Source: Aureobasidium sp. EXF-3400 (taxonomy: Eukaryota; Ascomycota; Dothideomycetes; Dothideales; Saccotheciaceae). Taken from it: a stretch of DNA of 59,318 nt. Below, one piece after another: positions 21,842 to 31,680 of this stretch. The translations under genes and the position numbers were made by a program. The first letter of the stretch is position 1; the number at the start of each line of letters is the position of its first letter. The notes under the pieces are model-generated. The model was not told the DNA's origin. It did not search any database and saw only the letters and a program-made list of their open reading frames with translations. Location of the stretch: contig SWBL01000323.1 in assembly GCA_024195585.1 (NCBI GenBank), positions 1 to 59,318 on the forward strand, written 5' to 3'.

Positions 21842-22622
21842 GCGTAGAAATACACCTTTCTGCTTTTTGATGTCTTTCTTAGCGATGATTCCAACACCCA
21901 CACACTTTTTGATACGGCATTTTCTGTTTCTAGCATACCAGAGGCGAACATACGACTCGGCTTCACGGCATCGAGCGATGATTCTATTCCTCTGAGGTTT
22001 TCCTTTGTTTTCAAACATGCGAAATTTTGGCACACGCACAGCAAGGCACATAATCAGGGTTTCTCTGTTGTTTTGAACTGCGATACTCCCTGTACAACTT
22101 CGCATCTGAAGGTCGTTTGGAGGGTTTTTTACAAATGGAAAAAAAGTCAACTGGAATATCTTTTGTGCCTTCTTCACATGTGACCAGTGTTTAAGCTCTT
22201 TTGTTTTGTTAATTGATAGGAAGACGCTCGTTTGCACTCGCCCTATCCGTGTTTGTAGCTGATCAAATTCGCAGGTGTGAATTGAGGGCCGCCATTTGTC
22301 GGCATCAAAACGCTCAACAGGAAGGTGCGAACGCGTCTGCAGGAAAGTGCGTATCGAATTGATGCCTTGACACGTTGGTCGATTTTGGATTCATCAGCTC
22401 AAGAGTTGACAACTCAAACGCATCGGATGGACATGATCAGCAAGGATTAAGGTAAACATCAGAAATCGATTTCGTTGCACGTTTAGGGTATGCTAATGCG
22501 AATAAGCAGTTAGCTCCGCAGAGAACGCTCAGTCAATGCCAAATTCTCCAAGATCATCCTTGCAGCATTCCAAGCTTATCGAGAGAGCAATTTAATCATC
22601 CGAGAAGTCAACAATCGGAGCC
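21842..22622. other. Intergenic between convergent genes
   Basis: 781 bp of 3' flank shared by the wall-protein gene and the dehydrogenase gene. It is AT-rich with no recognisable coding potential. The minus-strand open frame at 21758-22237 overlaps the wall-protein gene and has no domain. Confidence 0.45.
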
Positions 22623-24247
22623 TTACTCGGCATCCTCAGGCTTGATTTCAACTTCGTCGACAATCTGCACCTTGATGCTGCCCTGACTCAGATCAGCACA
22701 GATGTGCATGGCGTCTACTGCCTCTTCAAGCGCAAACACATGTGATACCAATGGCTTCAGATCCATCAACTTGCCCTTTACAGCTGCAATACCTGCTGGC
22801 CAGGTATCGGTGTATCTGTTGATGAACTTGAGATTGATCTGTGTTTCCTCTAGTCAGCACATCGTGCCTTCCCGACGACGAAAAAGAAGGAAGGCATAGG
22901 GAAGGCACTTACCTCGCCAAGACTCATATGCATAAAAGGGATATTGTTGACCACGGGTCTGCCAACTCCAATCACCATCACCGTACCTCCTCTGCGCACC
23001 GCAAATGCTGCAGTAACGATACTGCTCTCAACACCTGTGCACTCGAGCACAGTTTCCGGGCATCCGTACTCTGACTCCCCGAACAACTTTCGAATCTCCT
23101 TCGCATTGTCTTCTGAGCTCAAGTCTTTGTGAACTTGATAAGTCTCACACTCGGGCACTAGCCTTTTGGCAAAGGCGAGACGCTTGGGTTCTAGGTCGGT
23201 GATGACCAAAGGATGTGCACCAGAGGCACGAGAAGAAAGAAGAGCGATCAAACCGATAGGTCCAGCACCGCAAATCACAGCACCACGACCCAGAGTTAAT
23301 CCTGCGCGACGAATGCCGTGAAGAACAACGGAGAGGGGCTCGAGAAGTGCACCTTCCGAAAAGCTAACATCGTCTGGAATCCTAGTCTGACTTAGCACTT
23401 GCTGGCAGGATCTTAAGAGGCGGGACCTTGAAGCACTCACTTATGCAACCATTTCGCAGCATGGACCTTGAAGCGCTGGATAGTACCGTGGTGAGGCCAT
23501 ACACCAGAGAACTTTACGTCTTCGCAAAGGTTGTATCTTCCTTCTCTGCAGAGCCAGCAATTGTCACAGGGCATGCCGGGTTCGACTGCTACTCTATCGC
23601 CTGTTTTTCCGCAGAAGGTCAGCGTTTCTGTCCAATCTTCTGCTTCTTCTCACTTCCTGTTGTTGTTTACTCCTTTGCTCTTTCCACGTTTCCATTCTTT
23701 GTTACTCGTTCTTCCTTATCGTCCGCCCTTTATTCTTCTAAAACTTTCCTTCATCCAGAGAGAGGTAAATTGCTCCTCGAAGCAGGATCGAGGCAACAAC
23801 AGACATCAACAGACATCGATGAAAAAATGAAAGGCACTTACCAACCACAAGATCCTGAACTCCTTCTCCAAGCTTAAGCACAACACCAGAAGCCTCATGT
23901 CCAAGAATACAATCACTCTCCACAATCAAAGGGCCAATACGTCCACTTTTCCAAAAGTGGATATCTGATCTGTTGTTCATTACCAATATCAGCACCCACA
24001 ACCCAAGGAATCCTCAGCATTTGATCTTCTAACGACCACAAGACATTCATCTCTTCTCTTGCTTGTGTAAATCATCTTCAACAATGATGGAGAGGCGGGA
24101 GATACAAACTCACCCGCAGATACCTGTGCACTTGATATGCAGCAGCACCTCTCCGTGTCCCGGTTGCTCTATCGGTGCTTCAGCCATTTTGATCTGATGA
24201 TCTGCCGTCACCTGTAAAGAGGGGTTGGTCTTGTGGATAGGAGCCAT
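22623..24247 (-). CDS. Zinc-dependent polyol dehydrogenase, L-arabinitol 4-dehydrogenase-like (sorbitol/xylitol DH family)
   Basis: MDR-family NAD-dependent oxidoreductase that oxidises a sugar alcohol, probably in L-arabinose/D-xylose catabolism. Model: complement(join(22623..22838, 22913..23381, 23441..23600, 23842..23969, 24114..24247)), 368 aa. Catalytic zinc residues: Cys44 in CTGICGSD, then GHE at 68-70 (His69, Glu70). Structural-zinc Cys 99, 102, 105 and 113 are all present (CDNCWLCREGRYNLC). ALLEPLSV and the Rossmann loop GAGPIGLIALL follow. VITDLEPKRLAFAKRLVPE is of the NAD-preferring type (acidic residue after strand 2). CTGVESS and GGTVMVIGVG close the fold. The resemblance is closest to fungal LadA; xylitol or sorbitol dehydrogenase remain possible. 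Intron 3 (241 nt) is unusually long for this window. Confidence 0.8.
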
Positions 24248-24906
24248 TGCTGCAGAAAGAGATTGTGTCGTCCTTGTTAAAGTTCTGGTGGTTCAAACAA
24301 CCTCGCACGACTGTTTCTGAGCTCAATGTAGGTAGTCAAAAAGCAACCGACTTTTTAGATAGATGACAAGATGAGAAAGAGCTTTGCATCCTTTCAAGCT
24401 GTCTGTCCATCCCTCTGATCTTATGTAGCTGCAGTCATGATAATAGTGCTTCGGACCGCTCTGTATGGCGCTCCAATTTACCAATTTGGGAACTCATCGG
24501 TTCACCAAGTGCGGGGGTTCGATTGACGGCAGCATCATGAACACCTACCTCACTTGTCTTTTTTGGCTAATTTAGAGCCAACGATCACCTTGCATGAACT
24601 ACGATCTTCTTCTTGGAAACTTCGACGTTAAAAAGCATATTGTTTCCATTTACTGCAAGCGGGCTGCTAACATCGCCCTTCCGAATAGTCTCCGTTCCTC
24701 GCTCCTTCCGAACGCACGCCTACTAAAGCACATCCCCCCAGTACCAAAAGAAAAGAAACGACTGGACCAACGCGCCGACCGAAAGTTCTCCTCTTGAGCG
24801 CCTGTTCCATGATTCTGTTGCCCTTTGAGAGTCCGTGAGTTGGGACCATCTGAAAACGCCTGGGTGAACACCTACCAATTGAACACCAAATCGAAGTATG
24901 TTGTCA
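24248..24906. promoter_or_regulatory. Promoter region of the polyol dehydrogenase
   Basis: 659 bp upstream of the dehydrogenase start on the minus strand, also holding the 3' flank of the next minus gene at its right end. A ggggttcgattg word at 24511 was considered as a tRNA B box and dropped. No gene. Confidence 0.4.
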
Positions 24907-27207
24907 TTAAACACATGATGACTTGAGCTTCTTGTCAGTATTCTTGCACTGCTTGCGGCGCTTGGTAATCTTGACTGTGTCAGTTGCCGATGAAGGAGCC
25001 TTCTTGATCTTCGGCTCGACAACAGTCTTGACGGTCAACTTCACCTTGCTGGCTGTTTGAATAGCCTTGCTGCGTTTCTCAACAGAGGTGGATCTCTTGA
25101 GAGCGTTGAAGTTAGGAAATTGCTTCTGAAGCTCTGCGAGTCTCATCTTCATGGATGCCAAAGTTTGAGAAAGTCCCGGCTTGGGCTTGACAAGGTTGTG
25201 CTTGGCAGTGGTAGACTTACAAAGAAGCCTTGTTCTGATCTTGAGAGCATTGTTGCGAGCTCTAATGAAGTGGCGTCTCTGAGGGATGGCGCTCTTCATG
25301 AAAGAACCAAGGTCTGAAGTCTTGTTGTAGGTAAGACCACCAACGTAGGACAAGCCATGAGATGTGTGGTTCGATGCGGCACTGATAGCATGGCCTGTTG
25401 ACTTTACACCTCCAAGAATGTTGCTTCCAAGAGACCTGACACAGTAGACCGACGTGTTGAAGACGGAGTGAACATCAGAGATGACCTTTGCTTGAGCAAG
25501 CTTAGCCGCGTTGTGAACTACAGTAACATCCTGCTGAACGCCCTTTGCGGCATTCTCGTAGGTGGCACGCTGAAGGAGGCGGTTGCCAAGGTCGACCTTA
25601 ACTGTCTCGTTGCGTAGAGGCATGTGGGTTGAGAGCACGCTAATCTGAACCTGGCCATAAGCATCGGTGGAAGGCAGCGAGATGGCTAGGATTCCATCAA
25701 CGACTCGGGTGTTGTTGACGTTGGTCAGGGTCTTGCCGTTCTTGAAAACGCCAATTTGAGCAGATTTCCAGTAAGCCTTGGGAAGGGAAACAAGGAGTTG
25801 ATCCGACTTGGCGACGTGGACATGAACAGCTGTAGGGTAGGCAAGAGCAGTGGTCGTAGAGTTACCGATGACGCTGGTGGTGACGGGATAGCGAAGAACG
25901 TCACTTGCGTTGACGTTAGCAAGTCCGGAATTGTCCAATGCGGCTTGAAGCACGGGTGTGCGGTGAGCCAACTCTGAGGCAGGGCTCTGCTGTTGAAGGA
26001 GGTAGACAGGCAAGCTGGCCGCGAAGAGTATCATGAGCAGTGCCAGGAGGCTCTGAGTAGCCTTCTTGATGAAGAGCGAATTGAGGAGCGACATCACTTT
26101 GGATGGCTTAGACTGCTTGACGGACTGTACAAACGTCGTTTCCTTCTTGGGCTCAGCGAGTTCCTTGGACATGTTAGTGAGGTAGGCAAGGTGACGGCTC
26201 AAGACATCATCTTCCAAGACATGGAAAGCGCTTTCTGACAAGGGCACCTCCTTGGTCATGACTTCTTCGTCTTCGTCATCAGCGAGGGAAAGACGAAGAC
26301 AGTGCTGGCCTTGAGCAGTTTCTGGAAGAACACATGCCATGTCGGGATCACCAAAAGAGAGGTCGAAGGACTCATCTTGAACTTCCACCATAGGTATCTT
26401 TTGGTCAGCCACCATCTTGGCAAATGTGACCCAGACATTGTCATAGCTGGCGCGATGGAGAACAACCAAGTCAGGTCTCGAGATCTTAAATCTAGACTTT
26501 GACCCATCAGACTTCTCAATAGCAGGTCCGACGCCAGGGGTCACATCGAATGTGCTGGCGCGGTCGATTTGGACAGGCGAGGGAAGGTCGGATAGAGAGT
26601 GCAAGACGGCCTCATCAGACTGGGCGCAGGATGCTGCATCCAACATGGCTTCCTCATCAGCTGAGTTGCCAGTCATGGCGCCATAGAATTTGGCCATGAG
26701 GTTGACGACGTCCATGTTGCTGTGAGTAGTATCACCCAAGTACACCAAACGCAGAGAGCGGTTAGGCAACTGATAAGGCTTCTCGGCGAGGGACAAACCG
26801 ATGACACGGGCGTGCTCAGGTGTGGTGTCAGGTTTGATGGTAGGCTCGGAAGAAATGTGTGGCATGCGCTGAGCCATGGTAGGGGTGTCGGGAATGATGG
26901 TTCTATCACTCATCGCGACACGCTCCAACTCTTCTTCGGAAGGCTCGGTCTCCTGATAGCGAGGACGAGCAGCGAGAGCGGGGATCTCGTCGTAGTGAAT
27001 CTCATCATACTCGGCATCGCTGGCGTGGTCACTGATGGTATCACCGGAGATGTTCGAGCCAACATCGCTGACACTGCGAGCATCAGACTCAGGCAGGCGG
27101 TTTGTCAGGGTAGGTAGGGAAGGAGTGAAGCTGTCTATAGAGACGCAGTCGTCGGAGTCGTCGTAAACCTCCTCGTGATGAACGAGGGGCTCAGTGTGGA
27201 TTGTCAT
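24907..27207 (-). CDS. Uncharacterised single-pass membrane protein
   Basis: Not recognised. Single exon, 766 aa from the ATG at 27207 (MTIHTEPLVHHEEVYDDSDD); a longer frame to 27249 has only a TTG. Residues 1-130 are acidic and Ser-rich. Residues about 150-340 look folded (NRSLRLVYLGDTTHSNMDVV, RFKISRPDLVVLHRASYDNV, WVTFAKMVADQKIPMVEVQD). One strong transmembrane helix, SLLALLMILFAASLPVYLL, sits near residues 383-405. The C-terminal half contains many Asn-X-Ser/Thr sites (NAS, NST, NNT, NET, NTS, NHT, NKT), and then a very basic tail rich in Lys. That pattern suggests an N-cytosolic, C-lumenal or extracellular topology. The function is unknown. Confidence 0.65.
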   Translation of the reverse strand: MTIHTEPLVHHEEVYDDSDDCVSIDSFTPSLPTLTNRLPESDARSVSDVGSNISGDTISDHASDAEYDEIHYDEIPALAARPRYQETEPSEEELERVAMSDRTIIPDTPTMAQRMPHISSEPTIKPDTTPEHARVIGLSLAEKPYQLPNRSLRLVYLGDTTHSNMDVVNLMAKFYGAMTGNSADEEAMLDAASCAQSDEAVLHSLSDLPSPVQIDRASTFDVTPGVGPAIEKSDGSKSRFKISRPDLVVLHRASYDNVWVTFAKMVADQKIPMVEVQDESFDLSFGDPDMACVLPETAQGQHCLRLSLADDEDEEVMTKEVPLSESAFHVLEDDVLSRHLAYLTNMSKELAEPKKETTFVQSVKQSKPSKVMSLLNSLFIKKATQSLLALLMILFAASLPVYLLQQQSPASELAHRTPVLQAALDNSGLANVNASDVLRYPVTTSVIGNSTTTALAYPTAVHVHVAKSDQLLVSLPKAYWKSAQIGVFKNGKTLTNVNNTRVVDGILAISLPSTDAYGQVQISVLSTHMPLRNETVKVDLGNRLLQRATYENAAKGVQQDVTVVHNAAKLAQAKVISDVHSVFNTSVYCVRSLGSNILGGVKSTGHAISAASNHTSHGLSYVGGLTYNKTSDLGSFMKSAIPQRRHFIRARNNALKIRTRLLCKSTTAKHNLVKPKPGLSQTLASMKMRLAELQKQFPNFNALKRSTSVEKRSKAIQTASKVKLTVKTVVEPKIKKAPSSATDTVKITKRRKQCKNTDKKLKSSCV

Positions 27208-28329
27208 GGTTATCGAAGACGTTGCTTCAGAGGGTGCGTCTTCTAGCAATGTCAGAATGCGATGCAGAGGTGGCAGGATGAGGGAGGGAGGGTACAGAAA
27301 GTAGAATTAGGGTGTGCAGGTGATGAAGACACGAAGTGTTGGCTGTCGTGTTGCGAGCAGAACAGTCTGCGTGTCAGTAGCAATTTTCAGCGTTCACAGA
27401 AAGAGGTGTTGGTGATGTCGTCGTAGATCACGCCCGAAAGAAGAAGTCACGGTTTGTTCGGGCAGCTGGCAACCCGGTCAGAAACGAACGAGCCGACGAG
27501 CCAAGTTGGCAGTGAAGTGGAAAGAGTGTAGACGAAAGAAACCTTCTGATGAGGGCCCAGGCTTATCTGGAGTCTCCCTGTTGAGTGGCAGAGGTAACAG
27601 CTTACCAGACAGATTATTGGGCCGCTGCAGCCTGGGAGGAGGGGTAGACCAATTGGGTGGGCCTTGTCTTAACCTAGAGGGGGGCAGCTGCGTCGATATG
27701 AGTTCTTTCTGTTCTGCTTTAAGAGGTGTGGCGCCTTGACAACTCCGGTCAAAATCTGGCAATACAAGTCTGCAGAGTCCTTGACGATAGGATGGAAAGT
27801 ACGATGTACTGTATTGCCCGGACAGAAGTAGAAATCAAGGTGGTGCAAACACCCCGCAGTCACGATAAGACAAGCTTTCAGAGCTGCACCATGATGGCTG
27901 CCGCCTTGCATGTGACGAATAGATAGGCCTTCGAATATCTCAGCAATCACGGAATCGGATTGTTGAGTCATCATTTGTGCCTTGAACCGTGGTTATGACT
28001 ATAAATCCGCTCACAGGATCGATTTGCCATACTGTCTTGATTTCGCCCTGTAATAGTATGGAAAGATAGAATCACACGATTTGTACTTGGAATAAAAACC
28101 GTTGATTCGTATCTGTATCGTTACTATATCATGTACGATCAAGAATCACAAAAGCTGCTGAGAAAACCAGAGGTCAGCGGAGGCACAATACGACCGAAGT
28201 TGGGATCCAGGTTTTGTATCCACATGTACCGTTCGTCCATTCAAACCGATCAGATAACGCCGTCCATGATCGCTGCAAAAACGACTCGCGCCTCTCATGC
28301 GTATACAACAGCCAATATTACATCCTCGA
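27208..28329. other. Long upstream region of the membrane-protein gene
   Basis: 1122 bp between two minus-strand genes: promoter and leader of the membrane protein on the left and the 3' flank of the mannosyltransferase on the right. Small open frames here (for example 27478-27762 on the minus strand) show no domain. Confidence 0.4.
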
Positions 28330-30083
28330 TCATGCTGGCGGTCCGGGAGTGATCCAACCTCCCGCCACATCTACCCAGTTTGGTAGACAACTGCCTTCTT
28401 TGAGCTCGACCTCTGGGACCTCGGGATCGCATCTGCATCTGCAGCCAACACCGTTTTCCTTCTCTTCGTCCCACTCCTCCCAGTATGCATCTTCTTCAAT
28501 TCTTTTCTTTTCGTCTGTTGTTGTCATCTCGAGATAAGGTTGGCGAGGCTCCTGGCGAGCCTTTGCGTTTGCTGGACAATGGGCAATTGTTGTGTGGCGG
28601 TAGCCAATGTCGCGGAAGTAGTGAATCTGTGAGGGAGACAGGAGAACGCCCGCAGCCAGCGAGTGGATAGGTGCATCACCCCACTGTAAGAAGTTAGTAT
28701 TGTGCAGAAAGCTGTATGCCAAGAAGTGCATCTTACTCTTTCCATCCAGAAGCCTCCACTGCGATCCATCATCTGGAAGAAGTCCTCATATTCCTTGCTT
28801 CGGAACCAGTCAAGTCTGGCAATCTCAAAGTTGCTCCAGAAATGGCACATATTGTAAGTTTCGCCCTCCATGGACTCGGGATCTACATCGGGAATAGTGC
28901 CTGCGCCAGGTTCGGTCTTGAGAATGTCTTCAGGAAGAGGCTTCTTGTACTTAGGGTCGTCCTTGGGCAATTCGTCTGCCGGCTTCTCAGGCTTTGGCTC
29001 CAGGAACATCTCCCAGAGACCAGTCGAGGTGATGTTGTTAACTCGCTTGTAGGCCGAGGCATATCTGAAGATGTTGGGCACTGTTTCCTTGAGCTCCTTG
29101 ACTGCAATAGTGAATCCATAGGTCTTGTTGTTGCGCTCCATATGGACGAAAGGATCGCTGAGGAACGTTAGTAAGCAATATTCAGAGGCTTGTACTGTAG
29201 CAAAACATACTAGGTGATGTCGCAGAAGTACTTGATTTCGGGCTCAACACGCCAGTACCAGTCGTACTTCTGTAGAAGCTCGTGCTTGTAGAAGAAACTG
29301 TAGATGTTAGTACGGGTTTAGGTCTTCGAAGCAGATTACAGGCATACCCGGAGTAGAATCTACACATGTGGTGATAACTCTCCATACCACCGTACATGAT
29401 GGCAGCATCACCCTGTTTTCTGATGCCCTCCTTGGCCACGTTGTGGTCAACCCAGTCAGGGAAGCCCCACATGGAGGCATCGATTTTGCCGAATTCGACA
29501 TTCGCGCTGACGTGCTTACGGACCTCGTCTTTGAAGGTCGAGTTGAAGTCGCCGTCGTTCAGGAAGACGTATGGGTAGTGGAACCATCTGTTGAAATGTC
29601 TCTCAACCGACTTGAGCGACTGAATGACACCCTCGAGTTCCTTGTTGCGGGCGAGAACGACGAAAGCGGCGTTGGCTCGCGGTTGGTTGGTCTCGAGAGC
29701 AGGGTCTTGACAACCTGTGACGAAGACCTTGTCGTGTTTCTCGCTGATTTTCCTGCAAAGCGTGGTGTTAGGGCAGATATATGAAGTGGCAGGAAGAAAG
29801 TAGCGTACCTGATGGAGGGAGGAGCGCCAGCGGGCATGAGTATCCTGCCGGCCTCGGTAGGGTGCCGCACGAAGAGCAGCAGTATTAATATTACAATCAA
29901 GCACGGGAACAGCAGGACCAGGCCCAGAGGTATTGAGATGCGCGAGTTCTCTCTTAGGCGTATGCGTCGGCGGAAGAAGGCTAACCTCGGGGTCATCTTC
30001 TCTGCACTCCTGGACAGGTCGTCGTATGAAGGCATCTTTTGCGCTGTGGGTAGTCGCTTGCGAACATCCTGTAGGAAGTTCAT
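28330..30083 (-). CDS. Alpha-1,2-mannosyltransferase, KTR/KRE2 family (glycosyltransferase family 15)
   Basis: Golgi type II enzyme that adds alpha-1,2-mannose to N- and O-linked glycans. Model: complement(join(28330..28683, 28737..29157, 29211..29297, 29348..29752, 29809..30083)), 513 aa. A cytosolic basic N-terminus leads to one signal-anchor helix at residues 51-72 (IPLGLVLLFPCLIVILILLL). The catalytic domain follows in family order: ANAAFVVLARNKELEGV, RHFNRWFHYPYVFLNDG, FGKIDASMWGFPDW, AIMYGGMESYHHMCRFYSG, KYDWYWRVEPEIKYFCDI, NNKTYGFTIAVKEL, the putative active-site segment YNMCHFWSNFEI, and GDAPIHSLA with IHYFRDIGYRH near the end. An unusual Pro/Lys insertion (EPKPEKPADELPKDDPKYKK) lies before YNMCHFW. 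Which KTR paralogue it is cannot be told. Confidence 0.92.
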
Positions 30084-31093
30084 GGTGCGGAGAGGTGGCA
30101 GCGGGTGCTACGCAGATGCGGAGCTATAACAAGCGACGAGCAAGGATTTCGGGTCAGGAATTGAGTTGACGATGAGGTATGCGGCGTTGCAAAGCTGTTC
30201 CAGACGACTAATGAGCGACCGATAAAGCGTGTCAAAGCGAAGCAGACGTCGCTGTTCAAGGGGACGTCGACAGGTGTGCGTTGACTGGACGCATATGAAG
30301 GATACTCGAGGCCGAAACGAGATTTGGACGGGTCGTGATTGGCGACTTGTCGCAGTGTGTGATGACACTCGCAAGGATGTTTAAAGGGGGCTGTGGCTCA
30401 GAAAGAAAGGGTCTCGCTACGGGTAGTAGCTAGGCCGAACTGTTCGCGTGCTGTCTTTTTTATGCGCCTATACCGACGTCAATCCGTGTCGATGGAGGCT
30501 GCCGAAAGGGTGTTTTGTCAGCGGGCTGCTCGAAGGACGTCTGACAATCGTGAATGCCTTGTCAAAGGTTCTGTTGCTGCCACCTATGCTCAACTTGTAG
30601 ACGGCTGTGTCTCGCCCGAGTGTGCCATGGCTCCTCCATGCTTGGCCCACTCTTGAAATGACCTTCTCTCCACTATTCTCCATCATCAGCATCCGAGCTC
30701 CTTTTTCGTATTGAGTCAAGCAGTCAAAGTCTTGCTGAGTGCATGAATTATTGTCATACAAGTCACATTTCTGAGTAACCAATTGTCCGAACATGTTCAT
30801 CTTTGAGACGGAGTTTTGGCAGTACAGACTGCATCGACGCCGCAGACAGAAAGTGTACGAAATCTAAAATCCTCAGACCAACTGAGCCATCGAGTCCGAA
30901 CTCCTCAAAACCTATATCCCAAGAACGCTATAACTCCTCTTTATACGATCATCATTCAGAAAGTTGTATACCTCGGCCATTTCCTAGATTCCCGAGAAAG
31001 ACGTGAAAGGTCAGGGTCATCCCACTTCAAACCAAAACTTGCGAACACGGGCATCTACGAGACTACGACATTGCACATCAACACCCAACAACC
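30084..31093. promoter_or_regulatory. Divergent promoter region, KTR mannosyltransferase / DUF4604 protein
   Basis: 1010 bp between outward-facing genes. The last 60 bases before the DUF4604 start are C/A-rich leader (acatcaacacccaacaacc). No conserved frame seen. Confidence 0.4.
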
Positions 31094-31636
31094 ATGAGCA
31101 ACATCAAATCAAAAGATATTTCCTACGACAAATCAGCCTCACAGCCAGCATTCCTGCAGCGCCTACGCGATCAAAACAGCGCAATCTCTGCTTCCGGCCG
31201 CCACGAACAACCCGTTGCCCGCGCGCAGCGAGCAAAAAAGTCTGGCGATGACGATGACGACGCGCCAACCTACGTGGTAGAAGGAAGCTCTGAAACGCTA
31301 AGCAAAGCCGAGTATGAGAAACTCGCTTCGGGCGATGGCGAGGAGAGTGATGCAAAGTCGAAGTTCGGGGATGTCAAGGATATGGTGACTGGAGAGCTGA
31401 CAGGAAACTCACCAAAGGCCTCGGGGGCGTTGCCTGATGAGAGTGATGCACCTGCTCGAGCATCTGCGACTGTTGACGCAGGAAAAGCGACCAAGAAGCG
31501 CAAAGTGGCCAAAGTGGTAGGAGGCGATGGTGAAGATGAAGCAAGCACTCAACGCACAAGCAGAGACGAAAGCAAGCCAAAGAAAATCAAGAAAAAGGGC
31601 AAGCCGATCAAGCTCTCTTTTGGCGATGAGGAATGA
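31094..31636 (+). CDS. DUF4604 domain protein (KIAA1143 homologue)
   Basis: 180 aa, intronless, highly charged. The conserved opening, residues 1-30 (DISYDKSASQPAFLQRLRDQ), is the DUF4604 signature of a short Tyr-containing motif followed by a PAFLxRxR box. The middle contains YVVEGSSETLSKAEYEKL, also typical. The end KPIKLSFGDEE matches the family's closing 'LSF' motif. The rest is Lys/Asp/Glu/Ser-rich. Family function is unknown; its members are predicted disordered nuclear proteins. Only 44 bp separate its stop codon from that of the oppositely transcribed Dsc1 gene. Confidence 0.85.
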   Translation: MSNIKSKDISYDKSASQPAFLQRLRDQNSAISASGRHEQPVARAQRAKKSGDDDDDAPTYVVEGSSETLSKAEYEKLASGDGEESDAKSKFGDVKDMVTGELTGNSPKASGALPDESDAPARASATVDAGKATKKRKVAKVVGGDGEDEASTQRTSRDESKPKKIKKKGKPIKLSFGDEE

Positions 31637-31680
31637 GAAAAGTTATCTTTTGATGGCATGCCATGGCTATGTACAAATAT

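Noticed and set aside
21758..22237. 159-aa minus frame after the wall-protein gene
   Set aside because: No domain, overlaps the end of a real gene, starts in AT-rich DNA.
24505..24525. GGGGGTTCGATTGACG as a tRNA T-arm
   Set aside because: No D-arm or acceptor stem can be built around it.
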